Below, piece after piece: positions 31,867 through 43,600 of a DNA stretch of 64,000 nucleotides. The notes beneath the pieces are model-generated. The model was given only the letters and a program-made list of their open reading frames with translations. It did not search any database and was not told the origin of the DNA. Source of the DNA: Aldrovandia affinis (lineage: Eukaryota; Chordata; Actinopteri; Notacanthiformes; Halosauridae); NCBI GenBank assembly GCA_029706075.1, contig JAINUG010000047.1, positions 1,434,675-1,498,674 of the forward strand, written 5' to 3'. Position 1 is the stretch's first letter, and each line of letters starts with the position of its first letter. A program made the translations under genes and the position numbers.

Positions 31867-33725
31867 CAGTGGTCCCTCGCTATAACGCGGTTCACCTTTC
31901 GCGGCCTCGCTGTTTCGCAAATCTTTTTAGTGCAATTTTGCATGCTTTTTTTTTTACAGCGTATGAACGCGCATTGTGTTCTGCGTCCTGATTGACAATG
32001 GTCTACAGTCCCTTAGCCAATCAATCTCCTCCGTGCCGTGTCTCCTGTACAGTACAGAATGTGTTCAGCTTGCCAAATGTAGGCCTACATAGGCCTAAAT
32101 GTTCGATCGCTAGCAGTGTGACTCTGAAGTGCTTTATGTTTGCAAAACCCACAATGTCGATGAAACGTTCTGCACCAACAAAGGCACCTGCGGTCGCACC
32201 CAAAAGGCAGAGGAAGATGCTAACCATCGCACAAAAAGTTGGAGTTCTGTAAGGGTTGGTGGTGATAGGCGCCACTCGCAGAAGCCCTAGGGGATCAAAA
32301 AGTTAGACGGAACCCGTCTAACCACTAGCTCTGTAAAACAGAGAATAGGGAAGATAATTAGGGATGAACGCAAACCACACCCACCGGGTGGTAACTCCAA
32401 GTGTCTGAAAACGTAAAGGCAATGATAGCCAAACGAACAAGTTAGTAACCTGAACCAGTCCAATCGAACTGAACAAAAGCAACCTGAATCAAAGCACCGC
32501 CTAGCGGGCAAGGTTCTTTATAATAGTTACAACTAAAAGTTCGTAAAATAAAGACACGAGTATCCCAAAATAAAGGCTAGGAGAGCCGAGAGAACATGAA
32601 TGAAACCCAAAAACAGCCCAACAGGCTGAACAACATGAACCCGAACGAAAAACGCATAATAGCGAGCAGGGTTCTTATAATGGGTACAGTAAACATGTTA
32701 ATTAGTTTGCATAATCCCAAAAGTTCCGAACGTCCGAAAACGCGAAGGCCAGGAGAGCCACAGAACCACATTGCAACCCGAAACAGTCGAAGTGACTGAA
32801 CAACCGAAACCCAACAAAAAGCCCATAGCAAACGAGCAAGGTTTCTAATGAAGGTACAATTTAAATAAGGATTATGTAAATACCTGAACCGAATATTCTG
32901 AACCTCCCAAAATGTGAAAGGCTAGGAAGCCAACAGAACCAGGTTATCACCTGAAAACAGTCTAAACGACTGAACCCACGAAAACCAAATGAAAACGCTT
33001 AATAGCGAGCAAAGGGTTTTTTAGTAAGACACGAGTAATTAATTTATTAAGACTGGACATAACCAAAAATACTGAGCGTCCGGAAACGCGGAAGAGCTAG
33101 GAGAGCCCACAAGATAACATGGTAAAACCTGACCCACTAGTTCTGAACGTCCGAAAACTCGAAACGGTTAGGGGGGACCGGCAGAACAGCAGGACGACTG
33201 GACCCACATCCGACATCCTCGTCAGACAGCAGGGCCCACAAGTTGACCCACATCTGGCATCCCAAAAAAACTGTAAAGCCGCCAAAACAATATTGAAACC
33301 CGAAAACAGCCTCAGCGACCAGGAGGGTACAATTTACACACGAGAGAAGTTCCATAAGTGGGTACAATTAAATGGTGGCGAAAAGGTCTGAGCGTATGAA
33401 AACGCAGGAGCCTAAGAGACAGTTAGGGGGGATCGGCAGACAGCAGGGCACAACAAGACCCACATCTGACGTCCGCAAAAACTCGAAACGGATTAAGGGG
33501 GACCGACAGAACCACAGGGTAAAACCTATACCAGGAGATCTGCTGAACAAAATGAAACCAAAATAAAAGCGCATTTTTAGCGAACAAGGTTTCTATTCGT
33601 AAGTGACAAAGAAATTGGTTATAAAAAGTTCTGAGCGTCAGAAAACGCAGGAGGGCTAGGAGAACCCCCAGAACAATAAGTAACCCGTAAACAGCCTATC
33701 AGACTGAACAAATGAAACTAGTGAA

Positions 33726-34075
33726 CACTCCTAACCACGAGTGAGTTTCAAATGTAGGAACTAAAGGTTATGAAATAGAACCCATAAACAGCCTAGACGA
33801 CTGAACAAATGAAACTAGAGGAACACTCCTAACCACGAGTGAGTTTCAAATGTAGGAACTAAAGGTTATGAAATAGAACCCATAAACAGCCTAGACGACT
33901 GAACAAATGAAACTAGAGGAACACTCCTAACCACGAGTGAGTTTCAAATGTAGGAACTAAAGGTTATGAAATAGAACCCATAAACAGCCTAGACGACTGA
34001 ACAAATGAAACTAGAGGAACACTCCTAACCACGAGTGAGTTTCAAATGTAGGAACTAAAGGTTATGAAATAGGTC
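33726..34075. repeat. 98-bp tandem repeat, about 3.6 copies
   Basis: The word CACTCCTAACCACGAG recurs at 33726, 33824, 33922 and 34020, an exact 98-bp period. The copies are nearly identical, so this expansion is younger than the surrounding diverged units of the same insertion. Confidence 0.95.
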
Positions 34076-34811
34076 TGAGCGTATGAAAAACGCAGGAGGC
34101 TAGCAAAGCCGCCAGAACAAAATTGAAACCCGAAAACAGCCTCAGCGACCCAACAAAAGAAACTTAACCAATCGCTCTACACACGAGCGAAGTTTCAAAT
34201 GCGGGTACAATTTACACACGAGAGAAGTTTCAAAAGTGGGTACAATTAAATGGTTAATGAACCGACCTTAACCCAAAACTCTTTATGTCCAAAACGTGAA
34301 AGGCAGTTAGCCAAAAGAACCAGTAGTAACCCACGAACCAGTCGACCCGGCTGAATAACACGAAACCAAAAGAAAAGCGCATTTTAGCGAACAAGGTTTC
34401 TTAAAGCAGGAAACTAAAATAAGTTCTTTCGTTAGGACCAGAGTACTCCCCAAAAACGTAAACGGCTAGCAGAGCCAAAAGAACGAGTTAGCAACCCAAA
34501 ACAGTCGAACAGACTGACGAACGGAAACCAACCGAAAACCCCCATTTAGAGAGAAAGGTTTCCTTAAAAGGTACAACTAACTAAGTTCTTGCGTCTTTAA
34601 AAGGGATTGAAATGGAGATAGTCGTTTCTAAAGAAAAGTCTTTGTGTAGTCTTTGTGAACGTCTTGAAAAAGACATTCTTACCTTACCGGCTAAAAATCG
34701 TAAAGATGGCTTACGATTTCGCCCCGAACGAAGTTAGGTGCGAGTATTTATAGGGAAGAGATAATTGGTCATTCAAGCCAGCTGAGCGCGTTTCAAGGAA
34801 AAAGGCGCACA

Positions 34812-34825
34812 CCGCCATCTGGTGG
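34812..34825 (-). promoter_or_regulatory. CTCF-like core motif inside the repeat-built insertion
   Basis: On minus the sequence is CCACCAGATGGCGG, which fits the CTCF core CCASYAGRKGGCRS at all 14 positions. It lies 25 bp from the right end of the insertion. Binding is inferred from the motif only. Confidence 0.45.
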
Positions 34826-36999
34826 TGAATCTGGGGAACAACCGTGACAAGTTCTGGACATGCTGAAGGAAGGTAGAAGTTACGCGGCTGTAGGGCGCCA
34901 TTACGGAATAAATGAATCTTCGGTTCATTACATAAAGAAGGAGGAAAATAACATAAGGACGACAGCAGCAATACGTTTTAACAAGGATGCAAAAAGGGTT
35001 GTAACTGTCCGCAACAAGACCATCGTAAGGATGGAGTCTGCTTTAGCTTTGTGGATCAGTGACTGCAGGAAAAAGAACATAACGCTGGATACCAACATCA
35101 TCTGCACAAAAGCTAAAAAGCTTTATGAAACCTTTGCTGACAGCGATGACATTCATGACAGCGAGGAGCAGGATGATGCGGAGCCCAGGCCATCGACGAA
35201 TGCTTTTCACGCAGTACCAAGCCCATTTAATGCCAGCAAGGGCTGGTTTGACAAATTTCAGAAACGCTTTGGACTTAAAAGTGTTTCTCTGCACGGAGAG
35301 GTCGCCTCTGCGGATACCGCTGGAGCAGAGGCATACGTGAACAACAAATTTAAAGCGATCATCGAGGAAGGGGGATATAAGCCTGAACAAGTTTTTAATA
35401 TGGATGAGACAGGCTTGTTTTGGAAACGAATGCCCTCTCGCACCTTTATAATGCAGGACGAAGCCAAAGTCCCAGGATTTAAGGCCCAAAACGATCGTGT
35501 GACTCTGGTTATGTGTGGAAATGCAGCGGGCTTCATGATAAAACCAGGGCTTATTTATAGGTCAAAAAATCCTAGAGCCCTAAAAAACAAAGATAAGAAT
35601 GCGTTGCCCGTTTACTGGATGCACAACGCAAAGGCTTGGATGACAAAAGTGCTCAATCTGGATTGGTTGAAACAGTGTTTCATCCCGGAGGTCAAGCGTT
35701 ATTTGAGAGGAAAAGGACTAGACTTTAAAGTGCTTCTGCTCGTAGACAACGCCGGAGGCCACGCTGATGATTTGTCGCATGATGGTGTGCAAATCGAATT
35801 TCTGCCGCCAAACACTACATCGCTGATTCAGCCCATGGACCAAGGCATCATCCGCGCTTTCAAGGCTCTCTATACACGCAACAACCTGCAACATCTTGTT
35901 GATGCTATGGACTCGGATCAAGATTTCTCACTAAAGGCCTACTGGCGTGAATACACCATTGCATCATGTCTCCAAAATATTCAGAAGGCCATTCAGGAGA
36001 TGAAAACTGAAACTTTAAATGCCTGCTGGAAAAAACTGTGGCCAGAGGCAGTGCACAACCCTACCGGATGCTCTCTTGATGAGATCCATCACTCTGCGGT
36101 AGATACAGCTGTGAATCTGGCTAAACAGCTTGGGGGAGATGGCTTTAATGATATGACTCCTGGTGACATTAATGCCCTGATTGATGCCCACTCACAACCG
36201 ATGACTGATGAAGACCTGGCAGAGATGACAAAGCCACCAAGCGAGGATGAGGGAGAAGAGGAAGAAGAGGACACACGTGTTGATAAAGACGAGGAGGATG
36301 GACTAACACTTGATCGCTTGGCAACCATGGTGAGAATGGCCAATGAACTTCAGCGAGCTGCACAAGAATGGGACCCTTTGATGTTTCGTTCATTACAGTT
36401 CTCAAATATAATCGAAGGTGGCATGTCTGTTTATAAGAATCTTTTCGGACAGAAGAAAAAACAGCGCCAACAACTACCCATAACTATGTTCTTCACCCGA
36501 AAAATGACACCTGCTCCAAGGCCTTCAGTGGAAAAAGACGCTACAGCGGAGCGGCGCCAGGATGAAGAGGCACGGTCAAAGGAACTGTGAAATACGCGCG
36601 AGTCACTATTAATAATTTCTTATGTGTCCATCCTCGTAGGTTGATCATTAAAATTAAATTTGTTTCTAAAAGCTATCATATTTATGTATATGGAAAACGT
36701 TTATATTTTTATTTCTCAAATAAATGTTTTGGGCCTGAAAACAGCTTTGATCTTTGGTTTCATTCTATAATACTGTACTTATTTTTTAAAATCTACGAAG
36801 GTTTGAACTTTGAGAGTGTTTAAACAAGAGAGAAATGTGAGAAAATGTTAATGCCTGTCTGAGAAAAGTGTATAAAGTGTGTGGTGAGGAGTTTTACAGC
36901 CTTAAAACATATATAATAATTGTAAAAAATAAAGCGGATTTCGCCTATTGCGGGTTATTTTTAGAACGTAACCCCCGCGATAAACGAGGGACCACTGTA

Positions 37000-37683
37000 C
37001 TTTTATTTTATGAAAAATATCTTCACTAGTGAGGGCCGTAAAAAAAATGCCATACGCTAGCCAACCAAAGCCTCAAGCTTGCAGTAAAACATCTGTGCTG
37101 TCGTAATTTTTTGCTCACGTCAGCGTTTAAAATAATGTATTTTTTCTCTCCATAGAAGAAAATGAGTATCTTACAATTAATCAGATTGGCTTAAAAACAC
37201 CTCCGTTATATGCACACCATAAAGGAAATGTTCGTAGGCTATATGACTCAAAAACTATTCCCAGTTGGGAATTTACGTTAGCAATTCAGGTGAAGTAGGC
37301 CCATGCTTGCAAATAGAAAATGATTTGAAATATACCTTTAAATGTTTGAACTTCACTTTATGGTTTACGAACATTTCATTTGCATGCATTTTATTTTTGT
37401 TTTTATACTCTAAATACATATCACTCCTACAGTTTTTATTTTTGCGTTTATGACTGTATGCTTTTCCATCAGTACTTTTGGCATTACTTTGTCTCCATAG
37501 ATTTGCCCTCTATACAAATACAGATCGCATCTTCAACTCATATTCAAGGACATTTCTATCACGTAGGCCTACGTGTAATAAGAGGAGCATCTGGCTCTTT
37601 GGGTATCTCTGTTGTTGTTGGCTCTTATAGTTGTCACGTGGTTGATAATCCCCAGAGCAGTGCAGGATGGTCGAGGCAAGAAA
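37000..37683 (+). promoter_or_regulatory. 5' flank and probable promoter/5' UTR region of pias2
   Basis: No gene is seen between the Tigger element and the pias2 start. An E-box CACGTG lies near 37634-37643, about 45 bp upstream of the ATG. No TATA box is evident. The transcription start cannot be fixed from sequence. Confidence 0.4.
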
Positions 37684-40600
37684 ATGGCGGATTTTGAGGA
37701 GCTAAGGGTAGGAAAAAAAATACTATAGTTGCTAGCAGTATTACTTCTGATTTATTATTGTAACATCAGCATTGCCGTATAGGATTTGCACCTTTTTTTG
37801 TTTTGGCAATGATATTCACGTTTTCCATTTTTCATGATGCCCTGTATGTCTACAAGATGATTTCGGCCTCTGTTCCTTTTTAGTTAACGTTAGCTGGAGC
37901 TGGTTAAACGTTTGCCTGCAAGCTACTGTGCTAGCTAACTAGTTAGCTAACTCAGCTAACTGATGGCTGGATTTATGCTAAGGCATCTGATTTATTACTG
38001 ATCAGCTATAAACCTTGCTAGTTAGCGAGTTAATGGTATACACTTCCGTATGAGATATACAAAACAATTCGCTGAACTTTAGGCAGGTTTATGTCTAGTT
38101 TGTTACAGAATCTATTACCCTCCAACATTTCTGGACTTTGTAGCCAGAAAGCTAGAGCGTATTGAAATGATTCGCTTTGTGAAACAGCTTGGCAGATGTT
38201 GTACTGTACTAATGTTAGCCGATCTGTCTGTCTGGCTGCCTGGCTGCATGCGTTGTGTTGCTGTAGATAACTTGATGCAGATGACCATGGTGTTTCGCTA
38301 GTTTTATTTAAAATGCGGAATGGTGTGGAACTGTGGAATAGTGTATGGCCTGAATCCGTTTTCCTGCCATGGCATTGGCGTTAAGAACCTTATGCTAACC
38401 TATCCCGCTAATGTAATGGGCTTGGGTTTGTTTGTATTTAACTTGGCTAGCTAAGCTAATTTAAGTAATGTAACTTTTGGGGTTTCACAGAAATAATAAC
38501 GTGAAACAACTAGCCAACAGCAAACGTAAGCCGATTTTGTCAACTTGGTTAAATTTAAACTGTTATCTATATTTAGAAAAGTAAGTAGCAATTGGAGAAA
38601 AAAAAGGAGACTAGCTAATTCAACTAACTAGCTAGCAAGCTTGTAGGACTGTATACACACGACGCAATTCCACAATTCCATACTGCTGCTAGGGATTATT
38701 ATGTTTACATTGATCACATAACCTTCGTTATTGTCTGCTGTGTGTCTGTTTTCCTTTTTAGCTACTGTAGCTAATGGGTTGGCATTATTCTTAACATTTT
38801 AGATGCATTACGGTCACATTTGGTAAGGATTTGTAAAGGAAAAAAGGATAAACACGTAAGAACAATCAAGCATGGACCATATAATGAAGGGTCAGTCGGG
38901 GTTTTCTTACTTTTTTTCTGTGGGTTTTCGGAATGGGGCTGTTTGGGCGGGACGTGACCTCAGATACACTAGAAGGGAAGACTGAATTCAGTTCACTGTT
39001 GTTAATGTCGGTAATGGTAAACTGTAGGTATATATATATAGACCTGGGTTTAAGTGGGCTATGTATTAACTAAGGTAATTGGATGGTGATTTAGCTGGTG
39101 GTGTTCACGTCTGGATTTTTAGAAATGGAGAGCACTGTTGGTTGCCAAGCACACTCAGAATGACTACACTTCTCTAAGTGTGCCTATGTCGTTAATTAAT
39201 GCCATGGAAATGGTTCAGGCATTGCATTAATGGGATCTGTTTATTTTATGCTTTTAAATACAAGCCTCTTGCCTTTGCTTTTTCTTCATTACTTTTGTGA
39301 ACAGTTCCAGTTCTTGGCCATCATATGCTCTCAAAAATAAAGAGAGAGGCCATAGAGGACACTTGCACACATTTTAATTAATAGGTTGGACACTGTTAAA
39401 CATAAGTTAAGCTTGGGAGAACTGGAATTGTTCCGTTTTGCCCCTGTCCTCTGAGTGGACATAATTGTAACCCAGTTACTTTATCGTCCAGTGTTAAAAA
39501 AAAACAATTATGAACAACAATATCAGTCGTATGTCTTTATGTGTCTGTCTATTTAATTTCCAGAATATGGTATCAAGTTTCCGAGTCTCCGAGCTACAGG
39601 TATTGTTAGGCTTTGCTGGACGGAACAAGAGTGGTCGCAAGCATGAGCTGTTGCTGAGGGCGCTACATTTACTAAAGAGTGGGTGCAGTCCGGCAGTGCA
39701 GATCAAAATCAAGGAGCTCTATCGACGGCGCTATCCCAGAACTATAGACAGTCTTCCTGACCTGTCCTCTCTCAAGTCTACTGCCTTTTCCCTGGAGGGC
39801 AGCCCTTCTGTCCTGGACCCTGACTTCACCATAAGCACCAGGCACTCCCGGGGGTCGGGCTTGGTGCCACAGCACCTGGTGGCCTCCCACGGTTCGGTAC
39901 TGCTGCACGACACCAAACCCAGGCTTGACATGCAGCAGCCTGCTCCCCCCATCCCCCCCGTCCACCCCGATGTCCAGATGAAGCCCCTCCCATTCTACGA
40001 TGTCCTGGACGTCCTGATCAAGCCTTCGAGTCTTGGTTAGTTCTCCTTATCTGGAGTGTGTCTGAGACAGTGAGGAGGCCCTCTGGCCCTGTGTTATGAA
40101 AAATGCACGTGACAAGGGGGCATGTCTAAGTTCGCTATCTGTTTTTCAGCTCTGCTGATGTACTGAGATTGATCATCCATTGCTGCTGCATCAGACCAAC
40201 TAAGGGAAATCTATTTTTGAGTGTATCAACACTTGTCTGTGCATGTTTGGTTGTCACATGACTGAATGGGGCTTGGAAAATACAAAAACAAATTGTATTT
40301 GACACTTAGGAATGGCTGTTTATCTAAGGCAGTGTGGGATCCGAGGTCATGTGCAATAGAGCCATATTCTGCATTGAAAATTCACATGGAATTTCATGAA
40401 TTTTTCTTATTGTTTTAATGGAAAACAGATTTAAAAAAGAGCCATTTAAACTTTTAAGAAACATTGTCCATTTGCTATATCCCTAGCTCAAATCTCCCCA
40501 TGGTCTTAAAGTTTTAATAATGGATTATATAGTGTGTTTCACCATCTCAGTCATTTACAGTGAAGGGGAAAACTTGCCTCAACCATTACCTATGTGCAGC

Positions 40601-43600
40601 ACCCCTTTGTGTCATTTTAAAAGAATGGCCAATAATGAAGCTGGTCTAAGATTTACCCATAGCTCCTAATACAAATAGCATTGGATGCCATTATGATGTA
40701 GACCTAGTAGGTACTAAATACTGTTTTGAAATGCAGGGGCTAGCAGTATCCAGCGTTTCCAGGAGAAGTACTTCATCTTTGCCCTGACCCCACAGCAAGT
40801 ACGAGAAGTTTGCATTTCCAGGTAAGGCTTCTTTCTACAAAAGGTTACTGGACCTTTCGCTTTTTGGTTGGAGTCTAATTATTATTATTTTTGTATACCT
40901 TGCTCATAGGGATTTCCTCCCAGGTGGCAGAAGAGATTACATGGTGCAGATTCAGCTGAGGTATGCCTTGCTGAACCACCACAGTTTTGCTATAGCAAAC
41001 ATACATTTCTGTACTGATTTCAGCAGACGCGGTGTAGGGATCAGGAATCATGCACGTTAAATCGTCGTTACCTCATGGTGTTTTACTTGGTAGTGAATCA
41101 TACTTTTGTCGTCTACCACAGGTATGAATAATATTGGAGGCTGTTTTATTTAAGTATTATTTAGGTTTTTGTTTTTGCAGTTCCAGCATTTGTATGCCTG
41201 TTTTGTATTCTGTCTAATGTTTGATTTGTTTGGGGTCAGGTTTTGCCTTGCAGAGACCAGTTGCCTTCAAGAAGACAATTATCCGAACAGTTTGTGCATT
41301 AAGGTCAACGGGAAGCTTTTCCCTCTTCCGGTATGTCATAATTTCATGTACATGTTTTTTGGATTGGGTACCATGCATTTGCATTTAGTATTACAAGTGT
41401 TTTTTTTGAAGGAGTGTATAGTTATTTTGTGTAGGTTGAATTTACGTGTACATTCATAAACGGGTAGGCTTTGCCTTGAAGAATGAGCTACCTTCATTTA
41501 TGTTCACCATTGATGTGAAACCACTAAATGGAAATGATGCAACAGATTTCTCACATGTACAATCACAATGTACATTTGGTTATTTTAAAACCATGGCATT
41601 GATCAGGAGTCTTTCATTGTTGATGGATCTCTTGCTCCATTCAGAATCAGTTCCACAAATTGAAGTTGGGTCATTTCTAGGTCAGATTGCTGAAGACATT
41701 GTTTGTTTGTTTTGGGTGGATCAGATTCGATTTGCAGAATGAAAAACCGTTTAATGGGTAAGAAGCAACTTAACCCATTTTGTTTCTGGCATTGTGCTCC
41801 ATGGATGTGATTTGGTTTTAAATGGTCATGTTTTACCGTAGGGTTATGCGCCACCTCCAAAGAATGGAGTAGAACAGAAGAGACCAGGCAGATCTCTGAA
41901 CATCACTTCCCTGGTTAGGTTATCCTCTGCAGTACCCAATCAGATTTCAATCACATGGGCCCCTGAAATTGGAAAGGTAAGGTACCGATTTATATTTCGG
42001 ACCTTTCAATCTTTTGTACAGTTACAGTAATCTCTGACACACTCCGCTTTCATACACCCCTCCCCCATGCATATACTTACATTTGATTTAAAAAAGGGCT
42101 TCAGAAACGGGAGAGAGGGGGCAATCCGTATAATTACTGTGGAGCTGTGTCCTTAATGTTGAGTAACAAAGTGAAGTAACTCTAGCACTCTTGTTCATTT
42201 CAGTGACCACCATACACATATGGAAGTATCAAATATAACATTTGCTGAAATTCATTATTTGAAGTGCCACGCCATCATAAGATTAGTTTCTCCATTTTAG
42301 GATTAGTATGATCTTGTTACCATTTTGGTTTCTGTGCTATTTTAACCCTGACAAAAAGAAATACAACTTTCCTCTTTTAAATGCAGAAGGTTTACCACCT
42401 AATGCATGCTCAGCCTCTAATAGGGTGAGGGATTTTGCAAAAGCTATTCATTGTGGTACTGAAGAAAGCTGCAAGAATAAATTATTGACTAGAAGTTTAG
42501 AACGCTAAACATACCTAAACATAAACATAAAAGCTAATTTAACATACCTCTTGTGTTTTCTTGCAGACGTATTCCATGTCGGTGTACTTGGTCCGTCAGC
42601 TCACATCTTCGCTGTTGTTGCAGAGGTTAAAAATGAAGGGCATCCGGAATCCTGACCACTCAAGGGCACTAAGTAATATGTTCAATCATCCTATCAGTAT
42701 AATTAAGAGGATGATACTGATGGAGGAATCTATTTTGCCATAAATGTAAATGTCATGTATTAAAAGTTTGGCTGCTCCAGTTATAATTAGTTCTGAGAGA
42801 TATTTTGAATTAGAAAGCACCAAACCAGTATAACAATTTGGAATTAAATCATCAGTTCTGATTTTAATAATTAAAAAAATTATGCTCTTGGTTTACTGCT
42901 TGTGAAGCCATGCTTTGCTCAACAGTAGTTGTAGAGCTCACTTCTCCTTGCAGGTTCTGAACCTCAGTGTCTTTAATTTGTTCCAGTAAAGGAAAAGCTG
43001 ACAGCAGATCCTGATAGTGAGGTCGCCACAACCAGTTTACGGGTCTCACTCATGTGTCCGGTGAGCTTCTATTTGTTTCTCTTCATTCATTGAAATTAAT
43101 GGGGTTTTTAAATAATGAATTATTGGATTTTGGACTGTGGATTTCGATAGTGATCGCGCACTTCTCTCCATTGTCCAGCTGGGTAAAATGCGGCTGACGG
43201 TGCCCTGCCGAGCGGCCACGTGCTCGCACCTCCAGTGCTTCGACGCGGCACTCTACCTGCAGATGAACGAGAAGAAGCCCACCTGGATCTGTCCCGTCTG
43301 CGACAAGAAGGCCGCCTACGAGACGCTGATCATCGACGGGTGAGCAGGCAGCCACAGCCTCCCGACCATTTGCTGTAACGCTCCCACTGTGGCCCTCATG
43401 TGGCGCTTGCGCATCGAGTGTTTTAACATTGAGGATCTTTGAGTTTACAAGTGTGTCCATCTTGTTCTCTGTCAGGCTTTTCATGGAGATCTTGAACAGC
43501 TGCTCGGATGTCGACGAGATCAAATTCCAAGAGGATGGAGCCTGGTGCCCGATGAGACCAAAGAAAGAAGCCTTGAAGGTGTCATCGCATTGTATCCCAA

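Larger units (their letters stand above)
32248..34849. mobile_element. 2602-bp repeat-built insertion with LTR-like ends
   Basis: The segment starts TGTAAGGGTTG and ends (inverted) TGTCACGGTTG, so it has TG...CA ends with a short imperfect inverted repeat. Perfect 5-bp duplications AGTTC flank it at 32243-32247 and 34850-34854. Removing it with one duplication restores the transposase frame. It encodes no protein. It consists of about ten diverged copies of a unit holding 'cgtccgaaaacgc...gctaggagagcc' and 'agcgagcaaggtttct', with one recent 98-bp tandem array. A TATA-like TATTTATAG lies near 34745 on plus. The best reading is a very long solo LTR; a DNA transposon with 5-bp duplication is the alternative. 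Confidence 0.7.
32154..36590 (+). pseudogene. Tigger transposase, split within the DNA-binding domain
   Basis: The probable start is ATG at 32154 (MSMKRSAPTKAP...). The first segment reads to KMLTIAQKVGV at 32247 and is cut inside a Leu codon. After the insertion the frame resumes as DMLKEGRSYAAVGRHYGI at 34855 and runs unbroken to the stop at 36588-36590. The parts form a psq/CENP-B-type helix-turn-helix, a CENPB-type domain with NASKGWFDKFQKRFGL, and a catalytic core with Asp residues in FNMDETGLFW, LLLVDNAGGH and IQPMDQGIIRAF. An acidic tail (EDEGEEEEEDTRVDKDEED) follows. The catalytic domain shows no stop or frameshift, so only the insertion visibly disables it. Relatives include TIGD1 and JRK/JRKL. 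Confidence 0.9.
31867..36997 (+). mobile_element. Tigger (pogo, Tc1/mariner superfamily) DNA transposon
   Basis: Inverted ends CAGTGGTCCCTCG match at 31867 and, reversed, at 36997, with TA duplications at 31865-31866 and 36998-36999. The ends are of the mammalian Tigger1 type. The single gene is a DDE/D transposase of about 600 codons split by a 2602-bp insertion. Without the insertion the element is about 2.5 kb, the usual Tigger size. Confidence 0.93.

Noticed and set aside
33726-34075. CRISPR-like array, from regular 98-bp periodicity.
   Set aside because: The whole unit repeats without unique spacers, and this is a vertebrate nuclear sequence.
31867-36997. TIGD/JRK-type domesticated host gene instead of a transposon.
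   Set aside because: Terminal inverted repeats and TA duplications are still present and the frame is interrupted, so it is an ordinary transposon copy.
39672-39965. Minus-strand frames opposite pias2 exon 2.
   Set aside because: Shadows of the conserved SAP exon; no independent support.
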